Shown here piece by piece: positions 44,524 through 53,693 of a stretch of DNA of 64,000 nt (positions within the stretch are counted from its first letter, which is position 1; each line of letters starts with the position of its first letter). The DNA comes from Xanthomonas arboricola pv. juglandis (GTDB taxonomy: Bacteria > Pseudomonadota > Gammaproteobacteria > Xanthomonadales > Xanthomonadaceae), in the NCBI RefSeq assembly GCF_001013475.1, contig NZ_JZEF01000003.1:310001-374000 (forward strand). Direction: 5' to 3'. A program made the position numbers and the translations under genes. The notes under the pieces were generated by a model. That model saw only the letters and a program-made list of their open reading frames with translations. It had not been told where the DNA came from and searched no databases.

Positions 44524-44654
44524 GCGTCGCGTTGCATCACCGCATGCAGCTGGCCTGCGACGGGAGCGGATGTCGCCGCGCAATGTGATCCGTAGAACTG
44601 CGTCGGTGGTGTTGCCGTTATAGTCAGCGTTCGTTTGCACGCAAGGACGTCTGC

Positions 44655-45431
44655 ATGCCGCTCGATACATCCCTGCGCCGACTCACACCGCATGTCGTCT
44701 GGTTGTTGGTGCTGCTGGTCGCGCTGCAGGTGCGCGATGTCGCCAAGGCCCTCGGTTTTCCAATCCCGAAAATTCCGGTCCCTTACGGCGGTGGGATTCT
44801 CGACAATCTGCTCAGCGTAGTGGTCGTGCTCGTCGCAGCGGCGTTGCTGCGTCCTGGCATGCCAGGCGAGCTCGCGGCGCGTCTGGGGTTGCGTTGGAAC
44901 GGCTTGCGCGGCCCGGCGCTGACGTTGCTGGCCACACTGCCGTGTTGGCTGGGGCTGTGGACGCAGTCCAGCTCGGTCGGCACCGACGATCTGCTTGGCC
45001 TGCTCTGGTTGGCGCTGCTGTTTCCGCTAGCGGAAGAAATCGTGTTTCGCGGTTTCGGCTTCGTCTTTGCCTGCCGTGCGCTGGCCTGGCGTCCGGCAAT
45101 CGTCGCGCTGGTGCAGGCGGTTGTGTTTGGCGGTGTGCATTGGCTCGGGGCTGGCGGTGGAGGTGGCGAGGCGTTGTTGATCTTCGCCATTACCGGTATC
45201 GGTGCGCTGCTGTTTGCCATCGTGGACGCGCAGGATGGCTACACGATCTGGAGCGGCTGGGTGTTGCATGTCTCGCTCAACGCGGCCTGGACGGTCTTTG
45301 CGGTCTCCGATTCGGCCGCCAGCGGCTGGCTCGGCATTGCGTTGCGCCTGTCTGCGGTATTCCTGGCGATGGGGCTGCTGCGGCTGTTCGTAAGGCCGCG
45401 TCGCTCGCCGCACGCGGACGTGGTGGGCTAG
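44655..45431 (+). CDS. CPBP family intramembrane metalloprotease
   Basis: 258 residues with about seven to eight hydrophobic segments. The CPBP/Abi (Rce1-like) motif 1 is AEEIVFRGFGF (EExxxR), and the second motif FGGVHWLGAG supplies the histidine. A third conserved region is AWTVFAV near the end (Asn in HVSLNAAW). Such proteins are intramembrane glutamic-type or metallo proteases; the substrate is unknown. Lies between the phosphodiesterase and pbpC. Confidence 0.88.
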   Translation: MPLDTSLRRLTPHVVWLLVLLVALQVRDVAKALGFPIPKIPVPYGGGILDNLLSVVVVLVAAALLRPGMPGELAARLGLRWNGLRGPALTLLATLPCWLGLWTQSSSVGTDDLLGLLWLALLFPLAEEIVFRGFGFVFACRALAWRPAIVALVQAVVFGGVHWLGAGGGGGEALLIFAITGIGALLFAIVDAQDGYTIWSGWVLHVSLNAAWTVFAVSDSAASGWLGIALRLSAVFLAMGLLRLFVRPRRSPHADVVG

Positions 45432-45542
45432 CGCACCTGTCGTCGCGCAAGCAGGAGCGTACAGTCACGTTGATCGCTCAACGCCGCAGCTTGCCGCGCG
45501 CGATGGTGGCCGAAATGCGTTTTGCCCTGCATCCTTGGCAGG

Positions 45543-47963
45543 ATGGATGAGCAGCAGCACGCGCAGGCAAGGATCGACCAGACGCAGGAACGCGTCGCTG
45601 GCGACGATGGTGTGGCTCGGCGTGGCCGGCGCTGGTTGACGGGGCTACGCTGGAGCGCCGTGGCACTGTTGTCTGCGGTGTTGCTGCTGGACCTGGCCTT
45701 CCCACTGCCGCTGCCCAAATCACGGGACACCTCCACGCTGGTGGTGGCACGCGATGGCACGCCGCTGCGCGCGTTCGCCGACCGCAACGGGGTGTGGCGT
45801 TATCCGGCCAGCCCGCAGAGTGTGTCGCCGCTGTATCTGCAGGCGCTGCTCAATTACGAGGACCGCTGGTTCTGGCGCCATCCCGGAGTCAACCCGTGGG
45901 GCCTGCTGCGTGCCGGCGGGCAGTGGATCGGGCAGGGGCGCATCGTCTCCGGCGGTTCGACGTTGACCATGCAGGTGGCGCGCATCCTCGACCCGCATAC
46001 GCGCACGCCGTGGGGCAAGGCCAAGCAGCTGCTGCGCGCGCTGCAGCTGGAAGCGCACCTGAGCAAGCGCGAGATTCTGACGCTGTATCTGGAGCGTGCG
46101 CCCTATGGCGGCACCATCGAAGGCGTGGAAGCGGCCAGCTGGGCGTACCTGGGCAAGCCGGCCAGGGCCTTGTCGCAGGCCGAGGCTGCGCTGCTGGCGG
46201 TGTTGCCGCAATCGCCCAGCCGCCTGCGCCCGGATCGCCATCCCGAGGCCGCGCAACGCGCGCGCGACAAGGTGCTCGATCGCATGGTGGAGCTGGGCGT
46301 GTGGTCGCGCGCGCAGGTGGACGATGCGCGGATCGAGCCGGTGGTGACGCGCTCGCTCAAACCGCCGTTGCATGCGGCGCTGCTCGCGCAGAGGCTGCAT
46401 AGCGCGCAACCGCGCGCGGCACGCATCGTGACCACGCTGGATGTGGAGCTGCAGCGCACCCTGGAAGAACGCGTCACGACATACTTTTCGCAGCTGCCCG
46501 AGCGTACCTCCGCGGCATTGCTGGTGGTGGACAACACCACCATGGAAGCACGCGCATACGTGGGCTCGGCCAGCTTCGGCGATCGCAAGCGGCTGGGGCA
46601 TGTGGACATGGTGCAGGCCTGGCGCTCGCCCGGTTCCACGCTCAAGCCGTTCCTGTACGGCATGGCGTTGGACGATGGGTTGATCCACTCCGAAAGCCTG
46701 TTGGTGGATGCGCCGCAGAGTTTTGGCAGCTACCGGCCCGGCAATTTCGATGCGGCCTTCAATGGGCCGGTGAGCGCGGCGACGGCGTTGCGGTTGTCGC
46801 TGAACGTGCCGGCGGTGGACCTGCTCGACCGGATCGGCCCGGCGCGGTTTGCCGCGCGGCTGTCCAATGCCGGGATCGAGCTGCGCTTTGCGCACGGCAG
46901 CGTGCCCAATCTGGCGTTGATCCTGGGTGGCACAGGCGCGCAATTGCAGGAACTGGTCGGTGCATTTGCGGCGCTCAATCGCGGCGGCATCGCCGGGCGC
47001 GTGCGCTATACGCCGGACGATCCGCGCATCGAGCGCCGGCTGATGTCGCCGGGTGCGGCCTGGATCGTGCGCGAGATCCTGCAAAGCAATCCGCGCCCCG
47101 GGTACGGCAGCGGCACCTTCGACACCGCCACGCGCCCGGGCGTGGCCTGGAAGACCGGCACCAGCTACGGCTACCGCGATGCCTGGGCGATCGGCGGCAC
47201 GCGCCGTTACACGGTCGGGGTGTGGGTGGGGCGTCCGGACGGTACGCCGCTGCCGGGCCAGTACGGCGCCGTCACCGCGCTGCCGCTGATGTTCGAAGTC
47301 ATCGATGCCTTACCGCGCAGCGCCGGCGATAGCGCGCCGGTGCCGATGCCGGCCACCGTGCAGGCGCTGGACATCTGCTGGCCGCTCGGCGGCGCGGCCG
47401 ATCAGACACCGCCGGCGCAATGCGCACGCCGTGCCGACGCCTACGTGCTCGATGGCGCAGTGCCGCCCACCTTTGCCGAGCGCGACGCACGGCTATGGCA
47501 AAGCGGGCAGCTGCATTTCGACGTGGATGCGCGCAGCGGCCAGCGGCTGTCGCAGGAGTGCAGCCAGGCGCATGAACGCGTGCCGCATGCAGTGGCGCGC
47601 TGGCCGGCATTGGTCTCGCCCTGGCTCAGCGCCGCCGAGCGCAATGCTGCGCAACTGCCGCCACTTGCGCGGGACTGTCTGCCCGATGGGCGCATGACCG
47701 GTGGCGGTGTGCTGCGTATCGACGGGCTGAGCGATCGCGCCACGCTGGCGCGTGCCAACGCCACCTCGCGTCCGGTGCGCCTGCAACTGCGTGCCCTGGG
47801 CAGCGACGCGCGCATCGACTGGCTGCTGGACGGCCGCTGGATCGCGCAGACCAACGGACGCCAGGGATTTCAGCGCGAATTTGCCGAGGTCGGCACGCAT
47901 ACGCTCACCGCAATGGCCAGCGACGGTGCCTGGACGCAGCTGCGCTTTCGCGTATTGCGCTGA
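45543..47963 (+). CDS. pbpC: Penicillin-binding protein 1C
   Basis: 806 residues from ATG 45543. One N-terminal membrane segment (WSAVALLSAVLLLDLAF), then the GT51 transglycosylase domain (NYEDRWFWRHPGVNPWGLLR, SGGSTLTMQVARIL, ERAPYGGTIEGVEAASWAYLG) and the transpeptidase domain with the acylated Ser365 in SPGSTLKPF, and WKTGTSYGYRDAW as the KTG box. The C-terminal BiPBP_C domain (about 715-806) is characteristic of PBP1C. It is the usual genomic partner of the macroglobulin lipoprotein found at 34548. Confidence 0.95.
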   Translation: MDEQQHAQARIDQTQERVAGDDGVARRGRRWLTGLRWSAVALLSAVLLLDLAFPLPLPKSRDTSTLVVARDGTPLRAFADRNGVWRYPASPQSVSPLYLQALLNYEDRWFWRHPGVNPWGLLRAGGQWIGQGRIVSGGSTLTMQVARILDPHTRTPWGKAKQLLRALQLEAHLSKREILTLYLERAPYGGTIEGVEAASWAYLGKPARALSQAEAALLAVLPQSPSRLRPDRHPEAAQRARDKVLDRMVELGVWSRAQVDDARIEPVVTRSLKPPLHAALLAQRLHSAQPRAARIVTTLDVELQRTLEERVTTYFSQLPERTSAALLVVDNTTMEARAYVGSASFGDRKRLGHVDMVQAWRSPGSTLKPFLYGMALDDGLIHSESLLVDAPQSFGSYRPGNFDAAFNGPVSAATALRLSLNVPAVDLLDRIGPARFAARLSNAGIELRFAHGSVPNLALILGGTGAQLQELVGAFAALNRGGIAGRVRYTPDDPRIERRLMSPGAAWIVREILQSNPRPGYGSGTFDTATRPGVAWKTGTSYGYRDAWAIGGTRRYTVGVWVGRPDGTPLPGQYGAVTALPLMFEVIDALPRSAGDSAPVPMPATVQALDICWPLGGAADQTPPAQCARRADAYVLDGAVPPTFAERDARLWQSGQLHFDVDARSGQRLSQECSQAHERVPHAVARWPALVSPWLSAAERNAAQLPPLARDCLPDGRMTGGGVLRIDGLSDRATLARANATSRPVRLQLRALGSDARIDWLLDGRWIAQTNGRQGFQREFAEVGTHTLTAMASDGAWTQLRFRVLR

Positions 47964-48001
47964 CTGGGCACGTGCTGCGCCCGACCAGCGTGCACACACT
48001 C

Positions 48002-48069
48002 GTAGGAGCGCACCTGGGCGCGATGAAGCGTTACAGGGGATGCCCCGTCGCGCCCGGGTGCGCTCCTAC
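48002..48069. repeat. REP palindrome 3
   Basis: GTAGGAGCGCACCTGGGCGCGA pairs with TCGCGCCCGGGTGCGCTCCTAC; subtype with an ACC(T/C)GGGCGCGA core. It is solitary, between pbpC and the convergent ferritin-like gene. Confidence 0.95.
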
Positions 48070-48111
48070 GGCAGCAGGCAACCACACACCATCCAACGGC
48101 ACACAAAACAG

Positions 48112-48136
48112 ACAGGGCGCTCAAGGCGCCCTGTTT
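48112..48136. terminator. Bidirectional terminator between pbpC and the ferritin-like gene
   Basis: ACAGGGCGC and GCGCCCTGT form a 9-bp stem with a five-base loop, followed by TTT and preceded by an A-rich tract. The genes on either side converge. Confidence 0.75.
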
Positions 48137-48232
48137 GCTTAAATCATCGAGTCGATTTCAACTTTCAACGTCACTGTGGATGTCGATACCGATCATCGAT
48201 CGCAACGCATCGCTGCATTGCAATCGCTCGGC

Positions 48233-48793
48233 TTACTCGCCGATCCAGCCTTCCAGCAGGTCGGCGAACTCGTCGGCGTGCTCTTCTTCCTGGGCCAGGA
48301 TGTCTTCCAGGATGCGCTTGGTGGTGGTGTCCTTGTCGCCGATGAAATCGATCATCTCGCGGTAGCTGTCGATGGCGATGCGCTCGGCGATCAGGTTTTC
48401 CTTGACCATGTCGCGCAGGTCGCTGCCTTCCTTGTATTCGGCATGCGAGCGCTTGGTCAGCGTGTCCGGGTTGAGATCCGGTTCGCCGCCCAGCTGCACG
48501 ATGCGCTCGGCGAGCCTGTGTGCGTGCGCCTGTTCCTGCTGCGCATGCTCCAGGAACTCGCCCTTGACCGCGTCGGCAAGCATGCCCTTGGCCATGAAAT
48601 AGTGGCGGTAATACCGCAGGGTGCACACGTATTCGGTGGCCAGTGCGGTGTTGAGCAGCTCGATCACCGCCTCGCGGTCGGCGTGGTAGCTCTCGGTGAT
48701 GGCACCGTCTTCGATGCTCTGGCGTGCGCGGCTGCGCAAGGTGGCGGTATCGGTGATGCCTTGGGGGAGTTGCTTGGCTGGCTGGTTAGACAT
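48233..48793 (-). CDS. Ferritin-like / bacterioferritin-type protein
   Basis: 186 residues from ATG 48793 (MSNQPAKQLPQGITDT). A four-helix ferritin-like bundle is indicated by LNTALATEYVCTLRYYRHYF, FLEHAQQEQAHAHRLAERI, NLIAERIAIDSYREMI and ILAQEEEHADEFADLL; the two ExxH motifs (EHAQQEQAH, EEEHADE) supply di-iron ligands. It probably stores or detoxifies iron. The N-terminal 25 residues are an extension of unknown role. Next upstream on the same strand is a peroxiredoxin, suggesting an oxidative stress pair. Confidence 0.88.
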   Translation of the reverse strand: MSNQPAKQLPQGITDTATLRSRARQSIEDGAITESYHADREAVIELLNTALATEYVCTLRYYRHYFMAKGMLADAVKGEFLEHAQQEQAHAHRLAERIVQLGGEPDLNPDTLTKRSHAEYKEGSDLRDMVKENLIAERIAIDSYREMIDFIGDKDTTTKRILEDILAQEEEHADEFADLLEGWIGE

Positions 48794-48836
48794 GGCTGGC
48801 CGGTTTCCTTCTGAGTGGTTGGGGGGAATCAATGCA

Positions 48837-49319
48837 TCAATCGGGCAGGTGCTGCAGTACGTAATCGGCGGCGGACACCTTGAATTCGCCGGGTTCCTCG
48901 ACGAACAAGGCCTTGACCACGGCGTCGTCGGCATACAGTGCGTAGCGGCGCGAGCGCAGGCCCATACCCGAGCCGCTGGCGTCGATCTCCAGGCCCAGTG
49001 CGCGGGCCAGTTCGGCGTTGCCGTCGGGCAGCAGGTGCAGGCCGTCGGGGATCAGCTGGCTGCGGCCCCAGGCTTGCATCACGAACGGGTCGTTGACCGC
49101 GGTGCACAGCACCTCGATGCCGCGTTTGCGGAATGCGTCGAAGTGCTCCACATAGCCCGGCAGGTGTTTGGCCGAGCAGGTCGGGGTAAAGGCGCCCGGC
49201 ACCGCGAACAGCAGCACCTTGCGGCCGGCAAACAGGCTGTGGGTGTCCACCGCCTCGATGCCCTCGCGCAGGCGCTTGAGCACGACTTCGGGAATGCGGT
49301 CACCAACGTGGATGGTCAT
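48837..49319 (-). CDS. Peroxiredoxin (Prx5/AhpC-TSA type)
   Basis: 160 residues from ATG 49319 (MTIHVGDRIPEVVLKRL). The peroxidatic cysteine lies in VPGAFTPTCSAKHLPGY, the Prx5 signature; VNDPFVMQAWG and GLRSRRYALYADD are also typical. It reduces hydroperoxides with thiol donors in the cytosol. Only one other obvious cysteine (in IEVLCTAVND) is present, the structural one of the subfamily, so a 1-Cys or glutaredoxin-dependent cycle is possible. Confidence 0.94.
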   Translation of the reverse strand: MTIHVGDRIPEVVLKRLREGIEAVDTHSLFAGRKVLLFAVPGAFTPTCSAKHLPGYVEHFDAFRKRGIEVLCTAVNDPFVMQAWGRSQLIPDGLHLLPDGNAELARALGLEIDASGSGMGLRSRRYALYADDAVVKALFVEEPGEFKVSAADYVLQHLPD

Positions 49320-49382
49320 GGGGCTGGGCTCCTGCGGCTGAACGAAGTCTAGAAAGGGGCGAGGGAAAAGCGCGTCAACGCG

Positions 49383-49410
49383 CTTGAAATCCGCAGCGGC
49401 ACGCCTATCT
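49383..49410 (+). promoter_or_regulatory. Candidate sigma-32 heat-shock promoter
   Basis: CTTGAAA is an exact -35 for RpoH and is followed, after 14 bases, by CCTATCT (consensus CCCCATNT). It lies about 70 bases before the hsp20 gene. Confidence 0.6.
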
Positions 49411-49481
49411 GACGCACATGGCCGGCGCAACGGCGCGCGCCGCGGCAGCCGGCCCCTCACCCAACCTTTTGGAGGCTCGCA

Positions 49482-49958
49482 ATGAACATCGTTCGTTATC
49501 CCCAGTGGCCCACCCATGCGCTGCAAAACGAGATCAAGCACGTGTTCGACCGTTTCTTCGAGCAGAACGGCGAGACCGACGAATCGGCGGTGGTGACCGC
49601 GCAGTGGGTGCCGCGTGTGGACATCAAGGAAGAGGCCAACCACTTCGTGCTGTATGCCGACCTGCCGGGCATCGACCCCGGCCAGATCGAGGTGCAGATG
49701 GACAAGGGCATCCTGTCGATCAAGGGCGAGCGCAAGGGCGAGTCCAGCACCGAGACCGAGCGCTTCTCGCGCATCGAGCGCCGCTACGGCAGCTTCCACC
49801 GCCGCTTCGCGCTGCCTGACAGTGCCGACCCCGACGGCATCACCGCGACCGGGCACAACGGTGTGCTGGAAATCCGCATCCCCAAGCGCCCGGCGGCCAC
49901 CCCGCGCCGTATCCAGGTCGGCAACGGCCAGGACCCGGCCGGCAATACGGTGCAGTAA
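49482..49958 (+). CDS. Hsp20 small heat-shock protein
   Basis: 158 residues preceded by the ribosome site GGAGG. The alpha-crystallin domain spans about residues 40-140: WVPRVDIKEEANHFVLYADL, GILSIKGERKGE, RYGSFHRRFALPDSAD and GVLEIRIPKRP, with the IxI-like C-terminal tail RRIQVGNG. It holds unfolded proteins for refolding by DnaK/DnaJ. A heat-shock-type promoter is visible upstream and a DnaJ-class gene follows. Confidence 0.95.
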   Translation: MNIVRYPQWPTHALQNEIKHVFDRFFEQNGETDESAVVTAQWVPRVDIKEEANHFVLYADLPGIDPGQIEVQMDKGILSIKGERKGESSTETERFSRIERRYGSFHRRFALPDSADPDGITATGHNGVLEIRIPKRPAATPRRIQVGNGQDPAGNTVQ

Positions 49959-50098
49959 GGCAGCAAAACCTGGAGCGGAGCGGCATGCTTCGCTTCCCGG
50001 CGGCAACCGCACCGTAGAATAGGTGCGGTTGCCCGCCCGGCTGCGATATGACTGGCTCGTGGCCTCGGCTGCGGGCCGTTTTTTTCAGAGGTGATTAG

Positions 50099-50995
50099 AT
50101 GGAATTCAAGGATTACTACGCAACGCTGGGCGTGGAGCCCAGCGCAGGCGATGCGGAGATCAAGACCGCCTACCGCCGGCTGGCGCGCAAGTACCACCCC
50201 GACGTCAGCAAGGAGGCCGGCGCCGAAGACAAGTTCAAGGCGATCAACGAAGCCTACGAGGCGCTGCGCGACCCGGCCAAGCGCAAGGCCTACGACCAGC
50301 TCAAGGCGCAGGGCTTCCGCCCGGGCGACGAGTTCCAGGCCCCGCCCAGCTACGGCGGTGGGCAGGGCTACGACTACGAGGAAGTGTTCGGCAACGGCGG
50401 CGCCGGTGGCGGCTTCAGCGATTTCTTCGAAAGCCTGTTCGCCGGCCAGCGCGGGGGCCGTCCGCGTGGCCCGGGCGCCGGCCCTGGTGCGGGCGCCGGT
50501 TCGCAGGCGCGCGGGGATACCCGCGCCAAGCTGGCGGTGCCGTTGGAAGCGGTGTATGCGGGCGACAGCGTGCGCATCACCATCAACGGCAAGCAGCTGG
50601 ATGTGCGCGTGCCCAAGGGCGTGCAGCCCGGCCAGGTGATCCGCCTGAGCGGGCAGGGCAACGGCGGCGGCAACCTGCTGCTGGAGATCGAATACGCCGC
50701 ACACCCGCAGTTCGAGGTGGACGGGCGCAACATCCTGTACACCCTGCAGGTCATGCCCTGGCAGGCGGCACTGGGCACCGCCATCAGCGTGCCGACCCTG
50801 GGCGGGTCGGTGGAGTTGAAGGTGCCGGCCGACTCGGACGCCGGGCGCAAGCTGCGCCTGCGCGGCCGCGGCCTGCCGGGCACCACGCCGGGCGACCAGA
50901 TCGTGGAGCTGGAAATCCTGGCCCCGGCCCCCACCGACGATGCGCAGAAGAAGGCCTACCGCAACCTGGCCAAGGCGTTCGGCGAATCGGTGTAG
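50099..50995 (+). CDS. cbpA: DnaJ-class co-chaperone (CbpA-like)
   Basis: 298 residues. J domain at 1-70 (MEFKDYYATLGVEPSAGDAE, with the HPD in ARKYHPDVSKEAG), then a Gly/Phe-rich linker (GGAGGGFSDFFESLFAGQRGG) and two C-terminal substrate-binding domains (VRVPKGVQPGQVIRLSGQGN; LRLRGRGLPGTTPGDQIVEL). The zinc-finger CxxCxGxG repeats of DnaJ are absent, which makes it CbpA/DnaJ class II. It stimulates DnaK ATPase. Lies 140 bases after hsp20. Confidence 0.94.
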   Translation: MEFKDYYATLGVEPSAGDAEIKTAYRRLARKYHPDVSKEAGAEDKFKAINEAYEALRDPAKRKAYDQLKAQGFRPGDEFQAPPSYGGGQGYDYEEVFGNGGAGGGFSDFFESLFAGQRGGRPRGPGAGPGAGAGSQARGDTRAKLAVPLEAVYAGDSVRITINGKQLDVRVPKGVQPGQVIRLSGQGNGGGNLLLEIEYAAHPQFEVDGRNILYTLQVMPWQAALGTAISVPTLGGSVELKVPADSDAGRKLRLRGRGLPGTTPGDQIVELEILAPAPTDDAQKKAYRNLAKAFGESV

Positions 50996-51087
50996 GCCGC
51001 GTGGGGTCGACGCGGGGATGAGGTGAGGGTTCGGCAGGCAGGTGGTGCGCCAGTGAACGTCGATCTGCGCGGTTGAATCGCCGCCGT

Positions 51088-51134
51088 CCCCTCATCCGGC
51101 GCTGCGCGCCACCTTCTCCCGATGGGAGAAGGGA
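51088..51134. repeat. Small dispersed hairpin element
   Basis: CCCTCATCCGGCGCTGCGCGCC leads into the perfect hairpin CCTTCTCCC-GAT-GGGAGAAGG. This sits in the 385-base gap between cbpA and the response regulator, which otherwise shows no gene. Confidence 0.6.
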
Positions 51135-51380
51135 GCAATCGCCTCTGCTCTGGTGAAGGATTGAGGGCAGGGCAGCATGCACGCGATGCAGCGGTGAACG
51201 ACCTTCTGCGACGCTGTTGAATCCAGTTGCCCCTGTGCAACGTAGTACGCGTTGACCAGGGCAACAGCAACGCGCCACCGGATCAATACCTCGCAACAGC
51301 ATCGCCGGGCGCACCGCCTGGCCCAGCTACCGAAAGCGCGGCCGGCGCACTACACTCGCCGCGCACACTAGGGGAAACAC

Positions 51381-51767
51381 ATGGCACGCATTCTGATCGT
51401 CGACGACTCGCCGTCGCAGCTGCTGGGGATTCAGCGCATCGTCGAGAAGCTGGGGCACGAAACCATCACCGCAACCGATGGTGCCGCCGGCGTGGAAGCG
51501 GCCAAGTCCTCGCTGCCGGATCTGGTGCTGATGGATGTGGTGATGCCCAACCTCAACGGCTTCCAGGCCACGCGCACGCTCAAGCGCGAGCCGGCCACCC
51601 AGCACATCCCGGTGATCCTGGTAACCACCAAGGACCAGGACACCGATCGCATGTGGGGCATGCGCCAGGGCGCACGCGCCTACATCACCAAGCCGTTTTC
51701 CGAAGACGAGTTGCTGGAAGTGATGGAGCGCGTGTTCAACCAGAAAGACGAACCGCCGACCGTCTAA
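51381..51767 (+). CDS. pilH: Twitching motility response regulator PilH
   Basis: 128 residues, a lone receiver domain. Acidic pocket VDDSPS at 8-13, phospho-acceptor Asp52 in VLMDVVMPNLNGFQATR, and the conserved Thr/Lys in LVTTKDQDTD and YITKPFSEDELL. MARILIVDDSPSQLLGIQRI and NGFQATRTL closely resemble Pseudomonas PilH. Such CheY-like proteins act with PilG and the Chp system on type IV pilus motors. It is isolated here from other pil genes, so a PilG/CheY role is not excluded. Confidence 0.88.
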   Translation: MARILIVDDSPSQLLGIQRIVEKLGHETITATDGAAGVEAAKSSLPDLVLMDVVMPNLNGFQATRTLKREPATQHIPVILVTTKDQDTDRMWGMRQGARAYITKPFSEDELLEVMERVFNQKDEPPTV

Positions 51768-52553
51768 GCGCGCCGGCGAGGTGCGACCGGGGCGCAGGTT
51801 CGCTCCGCGGTGCGACAAGCCGGCGCTGACCGCGGCTGGTGCGATCGACGAAGGCATGCGCAGGGGGCCGCATTCGACCGCGTTGGGCAGTGCCACTCGC
51901 CACCCGGGGCTGATGCCACAACCAACTGCGTGACCTTGCCATCTGCACGTGGGTGCTCTCAGGCCAACGGTTGCGTTCCGCCCGATCGCCCGCGGGCGGC
52001 AGGTTGCTTGCATGCAGGTCCGGTTGCTTGCCAGGCCACGCGCGTCTGATGCGTGTCGGCCTCCAGGCGCGGCGCTGCGGCGCGACATGCGGAAGGCGTC
52101 CCGACGGCGAGCGCGCTTCCGGCGCACGCGCATCAACAACTCACTGGCAACGCATCCGTTGCGCAACCTGGCCGTGGTCCTGCTTGATCCAGCTTCGCCC
52201 GGCGTGGAATCGCTAAACCGACAGGCGCCCTGCACCAGCGAGCATCACGTGGCTACCGGCAGCAACGCGCATCGAGGGCCGCTCACCTCCTTCCTTGCCT
52301 GACCCCGAACACCAAGGTCAGCACATGCGCGCCTTTCCGGCCCCCGGGATCGCGTCGACACGCGCCTGGACCGGATCGGGCCCTGCCGTCGCCCGATGCG
52401 TCGCCGCCCGATCCACCCCAGCGGCTAAACCGGGATGCGCCAATCGGGGCCTTTCAAAACGGTCGGTCTGCCCCATCTAGTAGAATCATCGAATCACACA
52501 ACACGGCGGCACTGCGGGACTGGCCCGCACAGCCCCTCGATCATGGAGCGTGC
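51768..52553. other. Long gap without a convincing gene
   Basis: About 790 bases between pilH and hflK. Open frames on both strands exist but lack ribosome sites or recognisable motifs, and no RNA gene was identified. The last part (TAGTAGAATCATCGAATCAC, about 52480-52500) may hold the hflK promoter. Confidence 0.55.
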
Positions 52554-53693
52554 ATGGCCTGGAACACACCCGGCAACAAGGGCGGAGACGGCCCGGACCC
52601 CAACCGTCGCAGATCCTGGGGCCCGCGCGGTGGTGGCAACGGTGGTGGCTGGGGCAATCTGCCCGCCCCGTTGAAGGAGCTGTTCGATGGCGGCGTGGGG
52701 CGCTGGATTCTGGTCGCGGTGGTGCTGATGGTGCTGTTCTCCAGCTTCCAGCTCATCGGCGAGCAGCAGCGCGGTGTGGTGCTGCGCTTCGGCCAGTTCT
52801 CGCGCATCCTGCAGCCCGGCCCCAACTTCAAGCTGCCCTGGCCGGTCGAGTCGGTGCGCAAGGTCAACGCCACCGAGATCAAGACCTTCAGCAACCAGGT
52901 GCCGGTGCTGACCCGCGACGAGAACATCGTCAACGTCTCGCTCAACGTGCAGTACCAGATCAGCGACCCGCGCAAATACCTGTTCGGTTCGCGCAATGCC
53001 GATCTGGTGCTGGAGCAGGCCGCGCAAAGCGCCGTGCGTGAGCAGGTGGGTCGTTCCGACCTCAATACCGTGCTCAACAATCGCGGCCCGCTGGCCATCG
53101 CCTCCAAGGACCGCCTGCAGGCGGCACTGGATGCCTACAACACGGGTCTGTCCGTCACCGGTGTGACCCTGCCGGACGCGCGTCCGCCGGAAGAAGTGAA
53201 GCCGGCCTTCGACGAGGTCAACGGCGCCCAGCAGGTGCGCGAGCGCCTGATCAACGAAGCCCAGGCCTACGCCGCCAAGGTGGTGCCCGAGGCGCGCGGC
53301 CAGGGTGCGCGCACCCGGACCGGCGCCGAAGGCTACAAGCAGGCGGTGATCTCCAAGGCCGAGGGCGACGCCGATCGCTTCACGCTGTTGCAGGAGCAGT
53401 ACGCCAACGCCCCCGAGGTCACGCGCAAGCGCCTGTGGCTGGAAACTGTGCAGAAGGTGCTGTCGGAGAACCGCAAGGTGATCGGCAGCGATGGCCGCCA
53501 GGTCATCTATGTGCCGTTGCCGGCCGACGCCAGCAAGTCCGCAGGCAATAGCGGCGCTGCGGGCAACAGTGGTATGCCGTCGATGGTGCCGCAGGATGTG
53601 CTGTTGAATCCGCCGCAAACCAGTGGCGGCAGCGAGAGCATCCGCAATCCGGAGCGCGGCCCGCGCCCGACCGGCCGCGAGGGAACCGAATAA
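52554..53693 (+). CDS. hflK: FtsH protease modulator HflK
   Basis: 379 residues. An N-terminal Gly/Pro/Arg-rich cytosolic segment (GPRGGGNGGGWGNLP) precedes one membrane segment (WILVAVVLMVLFSSFQLI) and the SPFH/band-7 domain (QQRGVVLRFGQFSRILQPG; LPWPVESVRKVNATEIKTF; NIVNVSLNVQYQISDPR). A Gly/Ser/Pro-rich C-terminal tail follows. Forms the HflKC complex around FtsH in the inner membrane. One base of its TAA overlaps the hflC ATG. Confidence 0.95.
   Translation: MAWNTPGNKGGDGPDPNRRRSWGPRGGGNGGGWGNLPAPLKELFDGGVGRWILVAVVLMVLFSSFQLIGEQQRGVVLRFGQFSRILQPGPNFKLPWPVESVRKVNATEIKTFSNQVPVLTRDENIVNVSLNVQYQISDPRKYLFGSRNADLVLEQAAQSAVREQVGRSDLNTVLNNRGPLAIASKDRLQAALDAYNTGLSVTGVTLPDARPPEEVKPAFDEVNGAQQVRERLINEAQAYAAKVVPEARGQGARTRTGAEGYKQAVISKAEGDADRFTLLQEQYANAPEVTRKRLWLETVQKVLSENRKVIGSDGRQVIYVPLPADASKSAGNSGAAGNSGMPSMVPQDVLLNPPQTSGGSESIRNPERGPRPTGREGTE

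Noticed and set aside
48837-50012. Long minus-strand frame reaching into hsp20
   Set aside because: Only the part up to 49319 (the peroxiredoxin) shows family motifs; the extension overlaps a well-supported gene on the other strand.
51768-52553. Several short frames in the gap between pilH and hflK
   Set aside because: They run on both strands, lack ribosome sites and family motifs, and their composition suggests non-coding DNA.
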